Position numbers and translations under genes: made by a program | The notes under the pieces: generated by a model | What the model was told of the DNA's origin: nothing | What the model saw: the letters and a program-made list of their open reading frames with translations, nothing else | The model's database searches: none | Assembly: GCA_017415805.1 (NCBI GenBank) | Contig: JAFQEC010000029.1 | Coordinates: 32,965 to 96,964, forward strand | DNA: 64,000 nucleotides | Origin: Clostridia bacterium | GTDB taxonomy: Bacteria > Bacillota > Clostridia > Oscillospirales > CAG-272 | Direction: 5' to 3' | Shown: one piece after another, positions 8,636 through 17,331 of the stretch | How positions within the stretch are numbered: position 1 is the first letter of the stretch | Layout of the letters: every line of letters begins with the position of its first letter

Positions 8636-10267
8636 ATGCAAAGCGACGGGCAAAATTCGCACAAAAAAACCTTTATGGGGGGCGTGCTGGTTCTGATGCC
8701 GGCAGCCCTCTTTGCCAAGGTCATCGGGCTTTTTTATAAGATCCCGCTGATCGCCATCGTGGGTGTGGAGGGTATGGCCTATTTTTTGGCCGCCTATCAT
8801 ATCTATTCCTTGCTGTTCGTGCTCTCGGCCACGGGCCTGCCCACCGCGCTTTCCTTGCAGGTGTCGCGCTGCGTGGCACAGGGGCGCGCCTTTGCCGTTC
8901 GGCGCGTATTCGGTGTCGCGCTGGCACTGTTTTTATCGCTTGGGCTGGTCGGCACGCTTGCGCTTGTTGTCGGTGCCGATGCGCTGGCCGCGCGGCTTTC
9001 TATGGGGGATGCTGCGGCCTCGATCGTGGCGATCGCTCCCGCACTTTTGCTTGCCGCCTTTATCGGCGCGGCACGCGGCTTCACGCAGGGTAAGCAGCAC
9101 ATGCTCCCCACCGCCGTTTCCGAGGTGTTGGAGGCCGCGGGAAAGCTGGGGTTCGGCCTTGCCTTTGCACTGCTGGCAAAATCGCGCGCCCTGTCCGTGC
9201 CGCAGGTTGCGGCCTATGCCATCTTCGGCATCACCGCAGGTATGGCGCTCTCGGCACTCTGGCTTGGTGCAACGCTTGTGTATTTCGCATTGCGCGAGCG
9301 CACACCGCGCGAGGTGCACGGTGTATTTCCCACGCGCCGTGGGATTTTTTGTGAGCTTTGCCGCATCGCACTCCCCATTACGGTCAGTGCCTCGGTGATG
9401 AGCCTGGTGAGCTTGCTCGATACCGCCCTGATCTCGGGGAGATTGCAGGCGGCGGGCTTTGCACCCTCGGTGGCCAATGCCATGTACAGCAGCTACGGCA
9501 ATCTTGCGATCCCACTCTACAATCTCGTGCCCTCGCTGCTCTCGCCCCTGACGCTCGCGCTCATGCCCTTGCTGGGTGCGTGCTGTGCCAAGGGAGATCG
9601 CACAGGGGGAGAGGCTGCCTTTGGCTCGGCGTTGCGCCTCACGGCCCTGTTTTCCATCCCTGCGGCGATGGGGCTTGCCGTGTTTTCGCACCCGATCCTC
9701 TCGCTGATCTATGTGGGGCAGGATGCCGCTGTTTCGGTGGCGGCACCGCTTCTGTCGATCCTTGCGCTCTCGGTTCCGTCGGCGGCCTTGATCACACTTG
9801 CGGGTGCGGCATTGCAGGCCATGGGCCACACGCTTGTGCCCGTGCTTGCCATGGGTGCGGGAGCCGCGGTCAAGCTCTCGGTCGAGGTGCTGCTGCTCGC
9901 ACTTCCCGGCGTGCATATTTACGGCGCACCCGTGAGCACGCTTGCCTGTAACGCCACGGTGCTAGTGATAGAGGCGGTGGTGCTCTTGCGTGTTCTTCCG
10001 TTCCGTATCCATGCCGTGCGGGATCTGGCGCGCCCGTTTCTTGCGGCACTGTGCAGTGTGGGTGCGGTGGCTATGCTTTACTTGCTTCTGGCGCGTCGGT
10101 GCGGCCAGCCGCGCTGGCTCATGCCAGCCGTTTTGCTGCTTGCAGTGGTGCTGTTCGCCCTTCTGGCGCTTTGCTTTCGTGCCGTGGAGGAGAGCGATCT
10201 TGTGAATCTGCCGCAGGGCGAGCGCCTTTGCGCGATATTAAAGAAATGTAAATTATTAAAGAGGTAA
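8636..10267 (+). CDS. MATE-like polysaccharide flippase, SpoVB type
   Basis: A 543-residue protein that is almost entirely hydrophobic, with about 14 membrane segments, of the MVF/PST (polysaccharide transport) group. The N-terminal GGVLVLMPAALFAKVIGLFYKIPL and the GVEGMAYF segment are typical of SpoVB and its paralogues, which move lipid-linked precursors across the membrane for spore cortex or cell wall synthesis. The start at 8636 was preferred because AGAGGTGAT precedes it; a GTG at 8612 would add eight residues without a good ribosome binding site. It lies in a run of forward genes ending in mazG and hup. Which SpoVB paralogue it is cannot be decided from sequence alone. Confidence 0.85.
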   Translation: MQSDGQNSHKKTFMGGVLVLMPAALFAKVIGLFYKIPLIAIVGVEGMAYFLAAYHIYSLLFVLSATGLPTALSLQVSRCVAQGRAFAVRRVFGVALALFLSLGLVGTLALVVGADALAARLSMGDAAASIVAIAPALLLAAFIGAARGFTQGKQHMLPTAVSEVLEAAGKLGFGLAFALLAKSRALSVPQVAAYAIFGITAGMALSALWLGATLVYFALRERTPREVHGVFPTRRGIFCELCRIALPITVSASVMSLVSLLDTALISGRLQAAGFAPSVANAMYSSYGNLAIPLYNLVPSLLSPLTLALMPLLGACCAKGDRTGGEAAFGSALRLTALFSIPAAMGLAVFSHPILSLIYVGQDAAVSVAAPLLSILALSVPSAALITLAGAALQAMGHTLVPVLAMGAGAAVKLSVEVLLLALPGVHIYGAPVSTLACNATVLVIEAVVLLRVLPFRIHAVRDLARPFLAALCSVGAVAMLYLLLARRCGQPRWLMPAVLLLAVVLFALLALCFRAVEESDLVNLPQGERLCAILKKCKLLKR

Positions 10268-10271
10268 AAAC

Positions 10272-11078
10272 ATGACCCGTGATGAGAAAATGCAACAAAT
10301 TCTGCAAAAAAACGCATACCGCGCCGAGGATCTGGTAACGATAGTAGAGCTGCTGCGCCTGCCGGGCGGCTGTCCGTGGGATATGGAGCAGACGCACGCG
10401 AGTATTCGCAACGACCTGATCGAGGAGACCTATGAGGTCATCGAGGCGATCGATAAGGACGACCCTGCGCTCTTGCGCGAGGAGCTGGGCGACGTGCTCT
10501 TGCAGGTCGCGATGCACGCGCAGATGGAGCGCGAGGCAGGGCGGTGCAGCTTTGACGATATTGCGAACGATATCTGCAAAAAGATGATCCACCGTCACCC
10601 ACACGTGTTCGGGGACGTCAAGGCTGAGACCAGCGACGCGGTGCTGGCCAACTGGGAGGTCATCAAAAGCGAGGAAAAGAAGCGCGAGAGCGTAACCGAT
10701 AAGCTCAGTGCCATCCCGCGTCAGCTTCCCGCACTCATGCGCGCCGCCAAGGTCGGGAAAAAGGCCGCGATGCTGGATTTTCCCGACGTTGCATCGGTCT
10801 GTGACAAGCTGCGCGAGGAGCTCGCGGAGGTCGAGCAGGCGCTGGGGGCAGGGGATGCTGCCGCCGTCGAGGAGGAGATCGGGGATCTCTTGCTCACTGC
10901 CGCAAGCCTTTCGCGCAAGCTGCGCGTGGACCCCGAGCAAGCGCTCGCAAAGGCCACCGATAAATTTATCGCACGCTTTGCCAAGGTCGAGGGGCTGGCG
11001 CGCGCCGAAGGTGCGGATCTTGCGCAAATGAGCGTGGATGCGCGCGAAAACCTCTGGAAAATCGCAAAAAAAGCTTAA
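10272..11078 (+). CDS. mazG: Nucleoside triphosphate pyrophosphohydrolase MazG
   Basis: A 268-residue MazG, an all-alpha NTP pyrophosphatase that hydrolyses NTPs, including aberrant ones, to NMP and PPi. The N-terminal domain shows [15 protein letters not shown] followed by the metal-binding EETYEV and [11 protein letters not shown] helices. A second MazG repeat with EELAEVE and EEIGDLLL occupies residues about 175-225, as in the two-domain bacterial enzyme. It begins four bases after the SpoVB-like gene. The end of the gene overlaps the start of the run of A and T that forms the upstream part of the hup promoter. Confidence 0.92.
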   Translation: MTRDEKMQQILQKNAYRAEDLVTIVELLRLPGGCPWDMEQTHASIRNDLIEETYEVIEAIDKDDPALLREELGDVLLQVAMHAQMEREAGRCSFDDIANDICKKMIHRHPHVFGDVKAETSDAVLANWEVIKSEEKKRESVTDKLSAIPRQLPALMRAAKVGKKAAMLDFPDVASVCDKLREELAEVEQALGAGDAAAVEEEIGDLLLTAASLSRKLRVDPEQALAKATDKFIARFAKVEGLARAEGADLAQMSVDARENLWKIAKKA

Positions 11079-11115
11079 AAAACGCAAAAAACCACAAAAA
11101 AGTTTGAAAAAACTA

Positions 11116-11144
11116 TTGCTTTTTTGTCATAAATATGATAGAAT
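11116..11144 (+). promoter_or_regulatory. Promoter of hup
   Basis: TTGCTT (11116-11121) and TAGAAT (11139-11144) are separated by 17 bases, with an A/T-rich upstream stretch. It fires into the hup leader of about 60 nt. Confidence 0.7.
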
Positions 11145-11208
11145 GTGCACAAGTGGTGGGGGGATGCCCCGTCCATTCATTTCAAATTTCAGAAAGGATG
11201 TATGTACA

Positions 11209-11481
11209 ATGAACAAGGCAGAACTCATCAGCGCAATCGTTGCAAAGAGCGAAATGACCAAGAAGGAGGCTGAGGTTGCCCTTAACGCTGTGATTGACTC
11301 TCTCACCGACGCCCTCAAGGCAGGCGAGAAGGTCCAGCTCGTTGGCTTCGGCACCTTCGCTGTGAAGGCAAGAGCCGCAAGATCGGGCTTCAACCCCAAG
11401 ACGGGCGAGAAGATCGAGATCGCCGCATCCAAGGTTCCCACCTTTGCCGCAGGCAAGGCTCTCAAGGACGCGATCCAGTAA
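11209..11481 (+). CDS. hup: DNA-binding protein HU
   Basis: A 90-residue HU-family histone-like protein, the normal length. It begins [11 protein letters not shown], has the [15 protein letters not shown] dimerisation helices, and the DNA-binding arm contains the [12 protein letters not shown] segment characteristic of HU. It compacts and bends DNA as a homodimer. The start at 11209 follows AGAAAGGATG. It has its own promoter and a factor-independent terminator at 11497-11531, so it is probably expressed more strongly than the rqcP-yabPQ genes behind it. Codon use is strongly biased, as expected for an abundant protein. Confidence 0.96.
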   Translation: MNKAELISAIVAKSEMTKKEAEVALNAVIDSLTDALKAGEKVQLVGFGTFAVKARAARSGFNPKTGEKIEIAASKVPTFAAGKALKDAIQ

Positions 11482-11496
11482 TCAAGGCAAAAGCAT

Positions 11497-11531
11497 GGCG
11501 CGGTAAGGGCAACCTTCCCGCGCCGTTTTTT
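11497..11531 (+). terminator. Terminator after hup
   Basis: GGCGCGG pairs with CCGCGCC, with an inner GGTAAGG/CCTT stem, followed by six T. It lies just before rqcP, so it may also act as a partial read-through terminator. Confidence 0.8.
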
Positions 11532-11541
11532 CGGGTGAGAT

Positions 11542-11784
11542 ATGAGGCTTGATAAGTATTTGAAGGTGTCGCGCATCATCAAGCGCCGCACCGTCGCAAA
11601 CGAGGCGTGTGACGCCTCGCATATTTGTGTCAACGGCCGCCCCGCAAAGGCGTCCTACGACGTCAAGGAAAACGATATCATCGAGGTGGCGTTCGGTGCA
11701 CGCACGCTCCGTGTGCGCGTGCTCTCGGTCAAGGAGACCGTGGGCAAGGCCGATGCCGCCACACTCTTTGAGGTGCTGGAATAA
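11542..11784 (+). CDS. rqcP: S4-domain RNA-binding protein RqcP
   Basis: An 80-residue single S4 domain (MRLDKYLKVSRIIKRRT, then VNGRPAKASYDVK). It matches RqcP (formerly YabO, Hsp15-like), which works with RqcH on the 50S subunit to add alanine tails to stalled nascent chains. The position directly after hup and before yabP-yabQ is the same as in Bacillus. The ATG has GGTGAGAT upstream. Length and motif fit well. Confidence 0.9.
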   Translation: MRLDKYLKVSRIIKRRTVANEACDASHICVNGRPAKASYDVKENDIIEVAFGARTLRVRVLSVKETVGKADAATLFEVLE

Positions 11785-11831
11785 CGACGCGCGCGTGCGC
11801 ATATATTCTACCAAAAGGGTGGAGGTGCGCT

Positions 11832-12113
11832 ATGGCGGAAAGACCTATCACGGAGGAAAAACGGCACACACTGACGATCGGTGCCCGCACGGCAACGCGT
11901 GTGGAGGGGGTGTGCGAGGTCATCAGCTTTGACGAGGAGAGCGTGGAATTGGTGACGGTCTGCGGCGAGCTGACCGTGGAAGGGGAGTCGCTCCATGTTT
12001 CCACGCTGGATACCGAGCGCGGCGTGGTCGTGATCGACGGGCGCGTGAGTGGCGTGCTGTATCACGACACCGCACCCCGGAAGCAAGGACTGCGCGCGCG
12101 GTGGTTCGGCTGA
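11832..12113 (+). CDS. yabP: Sporulation protein YabP
   Basis: A 93-residue beta-rich protein with the family-like core RHTLTIGARTATRVEGVCEVISFDEESVEL in pieces across residues 10-42, and the later LTVEGESLHV and LDTERGVVVIDG segments. YabP is a small protein made in the mother cell during sporulation, related to YqfC; its role is in spore coat or cortex development. The ribosome binding site is GGTGGAGGTGCGCT. The stop overlaps the yabQ start by one base. Its presence is good evidence that the organism belongs to a spore-forming lineage. Confidence 0.88.
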   Translation: MAERPITEEKRHTLTIGARTATRVEGVCEVISFDEESVELVTVCGELTVEGESLHVSTLDTERGVVVIDGRVSGVLYHDTAPRKQGLRARWFG

Positions 12114-12856
12114 TGGAGATCGATCCCTATCTTCAGCTGGCCATGCTGATCACCGCCTTCCTTGCGGGGGCGGGCCTTGGCGGTCTTTGGGAGCTGCTTG
12201 TTGCGGTGCGTGTTCTGCTGGGAGCGCACGAAGCGCCCTTGTTTTTGCGTGCACGCTACGAGCGTCCGTTGCCGCTTTTACACCGCGGTGTTCCGTGGCG
12301 TGAGGGGCGTACCGCGCGCCGCGTGTGGCGCGGTCTCGTGGAGGGCGTGGGGGATCTTTTGTATTGCCTGTTGTTCGCGCTCACGCTTGAGCTGATCCTA
12401 TACCGCTTCAACGACGGCGAGTTTCGCGTGGCCGTGCCGCTTTTGCTTTTTGCGGGGCTGGCTGCCTTTCGCGTGTCGGTCGCGCGCGTCACGGGGCTTT
12501 TGGTGGCGTGGATGGCGTATTTGCTCGCGGCACTTTGGATGTACCTCACGGCGCTTTTGCAGCTGCCGTGGCGGATTTTGCGCGCGCTGGCGCGCAGGCT
12601 GATCCTGCCGCCCCTTGTGCGTCTTTCGCACAGGCATCGGGCAAGGATCACACAGCGGCTCTCGGCCGCACAGCTCGCATACGCCGAGCAAGGATTTCAA
12701 AAGGAAGGGGAGCGAGGAAATGGATCGCCAAAGAAAGCAAAGCGGAAGCAAGGGGATGCGATGGATCATTCGCATTCTGGTGATCGTGATCCTCACACTG
12801 GCGCTGATCCTCACGGCAAATCGTCTGATGGAGTGGCAGCAGCGCGAGCAATATGA
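12113..12856 (+). CDS. yabQ: Sporulation membrane protein YabQ
   Basis: The reading frame codes for 247 residues. The first 200 fit YabQ: an N-terminal membrane segment (QLAMLITAFLAGAGLGGLWELL), a loop, and three further hydrophobic segments up to about residue 165, then a basic tail. YabQ is a spore membrane protein needed for cortex formation. The last 45 residues are low-complexity, His/Ser/Asp-rich and overlap the divIC-like gene in another frame by 137 bp. They probably carry little constraint, or a frameshift has extended the gene. It follows yabP directly with a one-base overlap. Confidence 0.82.
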   Translation: MEIDPYLQLAMLITAFLAGAGLGGLWELLVAVRVLLGAHEAPLFLRARYERPLPLLHRGVPWREGRTARRVWRGLVEGVGDLLYCLLFALTLELILYRFNDGEFRVAVPLLLFAGLAAFRVSVARVTGLLVAWMAYLLAALWMYLTALLQLPWRILRALARRLILPPLVRLSHRHRARITQRLSAAQLAYAEQGFQKEGERGNGSPKKAKRKQGDAMDHSHSGDRDPHTGADPHGKSSDGVAAARAI

Positions 12857-12902
12857 GCGTGAGCTGCAGGAGAAAAAAGAGGCGCTCACCGAGCAGAAAT
12901 AG
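12720..12902 (+). CDS. Short DivIC/FtsB-like septum formation protein
   Basis: A 60-residue protein: basic N-terminus of 14 residues, one membrane segment (IIRILVIVILTLALILTANRL), then a charged coiled-coil start (EWQQREQYERELQEKKEAL). This is the layout of DivIC/FtsB, and the position after yabQ is where divIC sits in Bacillota. DivIC normally continues for about 40 more residues with a conserved extracellular domain, which is missing here; a stop codon and a terminator follow immediately. The gene lies mostly inside the end of yabQ. It may be a truncated or minimal DivIC. AGGAA precedes the ATG. Confidence 0.6.
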   Translation: MDRQRKQSGSKGMRWIIRILVIVILTLALILTANRLMEWQQREQYERELQEKKEALTEQK

Positions 12903-12905
12903 AAA

Positions 12906-12930
12906 AAGAGGGCATGCGCCCTCTTTTTTG
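12906..12930 (+). terminator. Terminator after the divIC-like gene
   Basis: GAGGGC pairs with GCCCTC across a four-base loop, followed by TTTTTTG. It closes the hup-rqcP-yabP-yabQ-divIC cluster. Confidence 0.8.
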
Positions 12931-12990
12931 TGTATAAATTCACCCCAAAACGCAAAAAATGGAAGTAGCGAAACGAAAGGGGGAAGTGCA

Positions 12991-13212
12991 ATGTCGGAAA
13001 TGCTGATGGAGCTGGTCGGCAAGCGGTGCCTGATCCGCAATGAGGAAATGGAGTATCTCACGGGAAGTGCGGACGTGGATTGCCGCGTGCTGGCGGCCGA
13101 TGACGATTGGATCAAGATCGCGTATCTGGATCGCATGGGACGGCGCATCACGCGCTTGGAGCGTGTGGAAACGTTGGACAGTGTGGTCATCTTTGAAGAG
13201 ACCGAGGAATAA
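12991..13212 (+). CDS. Small conserved acidic protein of unknown function
   Basis: A 73-residue soluble protein, probably all beta (LVGKRCLIRNE, CRVLAADDDWIKIAYLD, RRITRLERVETLDSVVIFE). The spacing of strands recalls an SH3/LSm-like barrel, but I do not recognise a named family. The start is supported by AAAGGGGGAAG eight bases upstream. It stands between two terminators, so it is probably a single-gene transcript. Confidence 0.7.
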   Translation: MSEMLMELVGKRCLIRNEEMEYLTGSADVDCRVLAADDDWIKIAYLDRMGRRITRLERVETLDSVVIFEETEE

Positions 13213-13213
13213 G

Positions 13214-13260
13214 AGTGGGTGTTTCAAATGCTTTGGCATTTGGAACACCCACTTTCTTTG
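13214..13260 (+). terminator. Terminator after the small acidic protein gene
   Basis: An 18-bp stem (AGTGGGTGTT...AACACCCACT with few mismatches) with loop TTTG, followed by TTCTTTG. Confidence 0.75.
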
Positions 13261-13355
13261 TGGCAAGCATCGCGTGCTTTCAACAAATTTCGCGCGTCGG
13301 CGTATACTGGGAATGTCCTTGTGAAACATTATAAGAAAACGCATGGAGGTGTGCC

Positions 13356-14423
13356 GTGAAACGCATTTCGGCCTTTCGCATCGCCGCGACCTATGCGGGC
13401 TGCGTGCTCGGCGCGGGCTTCGTGTCGGGTCAGGAGCTCTGGCAGTTCTTCGGTGCGCACGGCGCATGGGGACTGGCGGGTGCCACGCTTGCACTTGTGC
13501 TTTTCTTTGCGGTCGGGGTCTTTCTTCTCGGTTTTGCGCGTGACAGCGGCATCTCTGCCGTGGACCTGCTGATCGTGGGGAAGGACGCGCCCATCCTGCG
13601 CGCCGCTGTCCTTCTCTTTGAGGGGCTGTTTTTGCTTGTGATCTATATCCTCATGGCGGCGGCAGCAGGCGCGCTCTTTGCCGATCTGTTCGGCATCTCT
13701 GCCGTGTGGGGGAGCGCGCTGCTTTGCGTGCTGGTCACGCTTCTCTCGCTCTCGGGTGTGGAGGGGCTGGTGCGCGTATTTGCGCGCCTTGTGCCGCTTT
13801 TGGTGGTGGCTACCTTTACCGTGTCGTTGCTTGTGCTCTTGACAGGCGGCGCACCCGATCCCACCCCCGAGCCACCTGTGCATATCGGGGGAAACTTTTG
13901 GTGGCTGGATGCCGCCGTGTATGTGAATTTCAATATTGTTTGCTCCATTCCCATTCTCGCACCCCTTGCGCAAAAGGGGGCGGATTCCAAAACCGTGCGT
14001 CGGGGTGTTTTGCTGGCCTGCCTTGCATTAGGGGCGATTGCCGTACCGATCCTTTGCGCCCTTTCTACCAACCACGCGCTCACTGCCTCGGCACTCCCGA
14101 TGCTCGAGCTTGCGCTCGCAACCAACCGCACAGTCGGGCTTGTGTATGCCGCACTGCTCTTTGGGGGCATTTTCGGCACGGCGCTTTCCACCGAGAGTGC
14201 GCTGAACGCCTACCTGCTCGATCGCGTGCCCGCCGCGCGCCGTGCCGCGCTCCCCATCACCGCGGCGGTGTCGTTGCTTGCGTTTTTGGCAGGGCAGCTT
14301 GGCTTTCGGGATCTGGTGAGTGTTTTGTACCCCGTTTTCGGGTATTTGGGCGTGATACCGCTCCTGTTACTGCTTGCGCACGCGCGTCGCTTTTACCGCA
14401 AAAAAGGGCGGGGGATCCAATGA
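13356..14423 (+). CDS. YkvI-type membrane transporter
   Basis: A 355-residue polytopic membrane protein with about ten segments. The N-terminus (AATYAGCVLGAGFVSGQELWQFF) has the unwound-helix glycine motif of the APC/LeuT-fold superfamily and matches the YkvI family. The substrate is not known. A GTG start follows GGAGGTGTGCC; no ATG nearby has a better site. It is a stand-alone gene between a terminator and trxB. Family membership is fairly sure, function is not. Confidence 0.75.
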   Translation: MKRISAFRIAATYAGCVLGAGFVSGQELWQFFGAHGAWGLAGATLALVLFFAVGVFLLGFARDSGISAVDLLIVGKDAPILRAAVLLFEGLFLLVIYILMAAAAGALFADLFGISAVWGSALLCVLVTLLSLSGVEGLVRVFARLVPLLVVATFTVSLLVLLTGGAPDPTPEPPVHIGGNFWWLDAAVYVNFNIVCSIPILAPLAQKGADSKTVRRGVLLACLALGAIAVPILCALSTNHALTASALPMLELALATNRTVGLVYAALLFGGIFGTALSTESALNAYLLDRVPAARRAALPITAAVSLLAFLAGQLGFRDLVSVLYPVFGYLGVIPLLLLLAHARRFYRKKGRGIQ

Positions 14424-14507
14424 TCTCCCGTCCTTTGTCTTTTTTGCAGCTGTATGAGCTTGCCTTAAAATGGCGATAATTCATATAAAAAAGAAAAGGA
14501 GTGGATC

Positions 14508-15413
14508 ATGGTGGATGTACAGATCATCGGCGCGGGGCCTGCGGGCCTCTCTGCCGCGTTATATGCCGCTCGTGCGGGGCTTTCGGTGCGCTTATTTGAC
14601 CCCGCCTCGGGCGGTCAGCTGCTGGAGGCGGCCGAGGTCGAGAATTATCCCGGTGTGGGGCGTGTGCGCGGAGAGACGCTTGCGGCAAGCTTTCGGCGCG
14701 AGGCGCTGGCGGCAGGCGCGCAGCTTGTGCCCGAGCAGGTGGAATCGGCTGTGCGCGCGCGGGACGGATTTTCATTAAAGACCCCAAACGGGTGCTTTTT
14801 CGGCCGTGCGCTGATCCTTGCGAACGGTGCCGAGCCGCGCCGCTTGAACGTCGAGGGAGAGCAGGAGCTGCGTGGGCGCGGCGTCTCCTACTGTGCGGTG
14901 TGTGACGGGCGCTTTTTCGGGGGCAAGCGCGTAGCTGTCGTCGGTGGAGGAGACAGTGCCCTGTCCGAGGCGCTTTACCTCTCGCGCGTGGCGGCAGCGG
15001 TGCACGTGCTCTATCGCGGGGAGCGATTTCGTGGATCTAGCGCGTTGCTCTCGCGCCTCGCGGGGCTACCGCAGGTCGTGCTGCATACCGATTGCCGCGT
15101 GCGCGCCATTCGCGGCCGCCTCTCGGTCGAGGCGGTCGAGCTGGAGGGGGGAGAGGAGCTGCGCGTGCAGGGCGTGTTCGTTGCCATCGGGCGCGAGCCC
15201 CGAAACGCCCCCTTTGCCAACCTGTTCCCGTTGGATGAGCGCGGCTACGTGGCCGCGGACGAGAACGGTGCGTGCGGTGCCGAGGGGCTTTTTGCCGCAG
15301 GCGATACGCGCGCCAAGGCGTTACGCCAGATCACCACTGCCGTGGCGGACGGCGCAAACGCCGCAGAGAACGCACGGCGCTATCTGACGGCACGCGCCGT
15401 ATCTCGGATCTGA
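14508..15413 (+). CDS. trxB: Thioredoxin reductase (TrxB-like)
   Basis: A 301-residue NAD(P)H-flavin disulfide reductase of the low-molecular-weight TrxB type. The FAD-binding motif GAGPAGLSAALYAARAG is at the N-terminus, the redox-active CAVC lies at about residue 130, the NAD(P)H-binding GGGDSALSEAL at about 147, and the C-terminal FAD motif is LFAAGDTR. It would reduce thioredoxin or a thioredoxin-like protein in the cytoplasm. It is slightly shorter than E. coli TrxB but complete. An AAAAGGAG site precedes the ATG. No thioredoxin gene is adjacent. Confidence 0.85.
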   Translation: MVDVQIIGAGPAGLSAALYAARAGLSVRLFDPASGGQLLEAAEVENYPGVGRVRGETLAASFRREALAAGAQLVPEQVESAVRARDGFSLKTPNGCFFGRALILANGAEPRRLNVEGEQELRGRGVSYCAVCDGRFFGGKRVAVVGGGDSALSEALYLSRVAAAVHVLYRGERFRGSSALLSRLAGLPQVVLHTDCRVRAIRGRLSVEAVELEGGEELRVQGVFVAIGREPRNAPFANLFPLDERGYVAADENGACGAEGLFAAGDTRAKALRQITTAVADGANAAENARRYLTARAVSRI

Positions 15414-15428
15414 ATTTTCGCGCAGAAC

Positions 15429-15457
15429 TTGCCAAATGCGACAAAATGTGCTATACT
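15429..15457 (+). promoter_or_regulatory. Promoter of the beta-lactamase-fold membrane protein gene
   Basis: TTGCCA (15429-15434) and TATACT (15452-15457) with a 17-base spacer, 35 bases before the GTG start. Confidence 0.7.
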
Positions 15458-15492
15458 TTGGATGCAAGAAATTTTTGAAAGGGGGTGTCGGC

Positions 15493-17265
15493 GTGCGAAG
15501 ATCGCTGTTGTGCTTGCTTGCGCTTTGTTTTTGTGTGTCGTTTTTGTCGTGTACGGTCACGGCGGCACCTGCCGATCCCCGCGTCGCCACCGCGCAAGAG
15601 CAGCTCCGAAGCTCTCTTGGCGTCGATACCCCAGGGGCGATCGTTCTGATCGCGCAAGGGGGCGAGCTGACGGTTTCTGAGAGCTACGGATACGCCAATA
15701 TCGAGCAGCGCACCCTCGTTACGCTCGATACCGCCTTTGAGCTGGGCGACCTCTCGTCGGTGTTCGTAACGCTCGGCGCGCTTGCGCTGGCCGAGCAGGG
15801 TGACCTTGATCTCGGGGCAAGCATCGCCGACTATCTTCCCGCCGCGCTTTACGACCGCCTTGCACTCACATACCCCGTCTCGGTGCGCCAGCTGCTGTGC
15901 GGCACGGCGGGCTTTGAGGGGCGAACGCTGGAGAATGTTTTTGAAAAGGACTCCCACCGTTTTGCTTCACTCGAGGAGGCACTGCTCGCCGAGGTGCCGC
16001 GTCAGGTCACCCCACCCGACACCGTGATCGTCAGCAGCCCGTTTGCGATCACGCTCGCGGCCCTTGTGATCGAGGCCGTGTCGGGTGTTTCGTACACCGA
16101 ATATATCACGCAAAACGTCCTTACGCCGCTTGGCATGCACGATACGGTGCTTGAGCCAACGGCAAGCACCCCCTTCGATCGCCCCGCAAGCGGCCACGTT
16201 GCCGTGGGCGAGGGGCGCTTTTCGGTTGCCGCACGCGAGGGGCGCAGCTACTCGGGTCTGTATCCCGCCACAGGGGCGATCTCCACGGGTGAGGATCTTG
16301 CAAGCCTTCTTTCTTACCTGACCGCAAATGGAAGTGCGCTCACACAGCAGCTCTGCTCGGTCGGGCTTCTTTCGCACGGTGCGCTCACCTTTACCTGTAA
16401 AGGAGAGGCGTATGTCGCACGTGGTAGCACCCTGTATTTCGGCGCCTCGCTTTGCTTGGCACCTGCAAAGGGGCTGGGGGCGCTGGTGCTTACCAACGCT
16501 GCCCCAAGCGCGCTGCTGGAGCTGCCCGAAGCGCTTTGCGGCGCGTCGGTGGGGGTTGCAGTATCGGGCGAGGGGGAACTGCCCGAGCTCAAGGTCTTTG
16601 AGGGCGTTTATTCCGCTGCCACCATGGAGCAGCACAGCCTTCTTGGCAAGCTCCATACCATGAAGAATGCCGCCGAGCTCACCGAGAACGACGACGGCAC
16701 GCTCTCGTTTTTGGGCAAGCGACTGCGGCAGGTCCAACCGGGCGTGTTCGTGGACGCCGAGGGCGACGGCACGCTGGCCGTCGTGCAGATCCTGCGCAAT
16801 GCCGAGGGCGAGGTCACTGCGCTGATCACCGCCGAGGGAGAGACCTATTTGCCCTTGCCGTTCTATTACGCAAAGCTCCCCGCAACGGTGCTGCGCGTGC
16901 TCCTGGTCGGTATATCGGTGTATTTCCTGCTGGTCGGCCTGTATGAGCTGCTGCGCTTGCTTACGGGTGCGCGCAGGGGAGATCTGCGTTCTGCGCTGGC
17001 GTACGGCCTTACGGCACTGCTTGCGCTGAGCGTGCTGTTGCAGCTTTTGGTCGCATGGAGCGTGGGCACCGCCGCGCTTTCGGCCTTCTTTGATGCAATG
17101 GCCGTGGTTACGCTGTTCTGCGGTTTTGGTGCATTGGTGGGGCACATCTTCGCTTTCGTCACCTCACTGCTCGATCGCCGCTTGCACCACCGTGTGGCCT
17201 ATAACGCCATGCTGCTGGTGGTCTATGTGTTGCTGATCTGCTTCTTCGGACTTTCCGTGTTCTAA
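15493..17265 (+). CDS. Membrane-anchored beta-lactamase-fold protein, catalytic residues lost
   Basis: A 590-residue protein: N-terminal signal peptide (RRSLLCLLALCFCVSFLSC, possibly a weak lipobox), then a domain of about 330 residues with the serine beta-lactamase/penicillin-binding fold, then four membrane segments at the C-terminus. The fold is recognised from FELGDLSSVFVTLGALALAEQGDLDL and from YTEYITQNVLTPLGMHDT. The S-x-x-K nucleophile motif is replaced by D86-L-S-S89 and the Y-x-N motif is VSSPF, so the enzyme should be inactive. GTG at 15493 was chosen because AAAGGGGGTG precedes it. It may sense or bind a cell-wall ligand. Confidence 0.75.
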   Translation: MRRSLLCLLALCFCVSFLSCTVTAAPADPRVATAQEQLRSSLGVDTPGAIVLIAQGGELTVSESYGYANIEQRTLVTLDTAFELGDLSSVFVTLGALALAEQGDLDLGASIADYLPAALYDRLALTYPVSVRQLLCGTAGFEGRTLENVFEKDSHRFASLEEALLAEVPRQVTPPDTVIVSSPFAITLAALVIEAVSGVSYTEYITQNVLTPLGMHDTVLEPTASTPFDRPASGHVAVGEGRFSVAAREGRSYSGLYPATGAISTGEDLASLLSYLTANGSALTQQLCSVGLLSHGALTFTCKGEAYVARGSTLYFGASLCLAPAKGLGALVLTNAAPSALLELPEALCGASVGVAVSGEGELPELKVFEGVYSAATMEQHSLLGKLHTMKNAAELTENDDGTLSFLGKRLRQVQPGVFVDAEGDGTLAVVQILRNAEGEVTALITAEGETYLPLPFYYAKLPATVLRVLLVGISVYFLLVGLYELLRLLTGARRGDLRSALAYGLTALLALSVLLQLLVAWSVGTAALSAFFDAMAVVTLFCGFGALVGHIFAFVTSLLDRRLHHRVAYNAMLLVVYVLLICFFGLSVF

Positions 17266-17266
17266 A

Positions 17267-17300
17267 AAAACAGTCGCGTGCTGTCACGCGACTGTTTTTT
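17267..17300 (+). terminator. Terminator after the beta-lactamase-fold gene
   Basis: CAGTCGCGTG pairs with CACGCGACTG over loop CTGT, with six or more A upstream and six T downstream. Confidence 0.88.
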
Positions 17301-17331
17301 GCAGGGTCTGCGTTTTCTCGGCAAAAAAATG

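Noticed and set aside
6977..8800. A 607-codon reverse frame across dtd and hemZ
   Set aside because: Spans two real genes on the other strand; no motif and no start signal.
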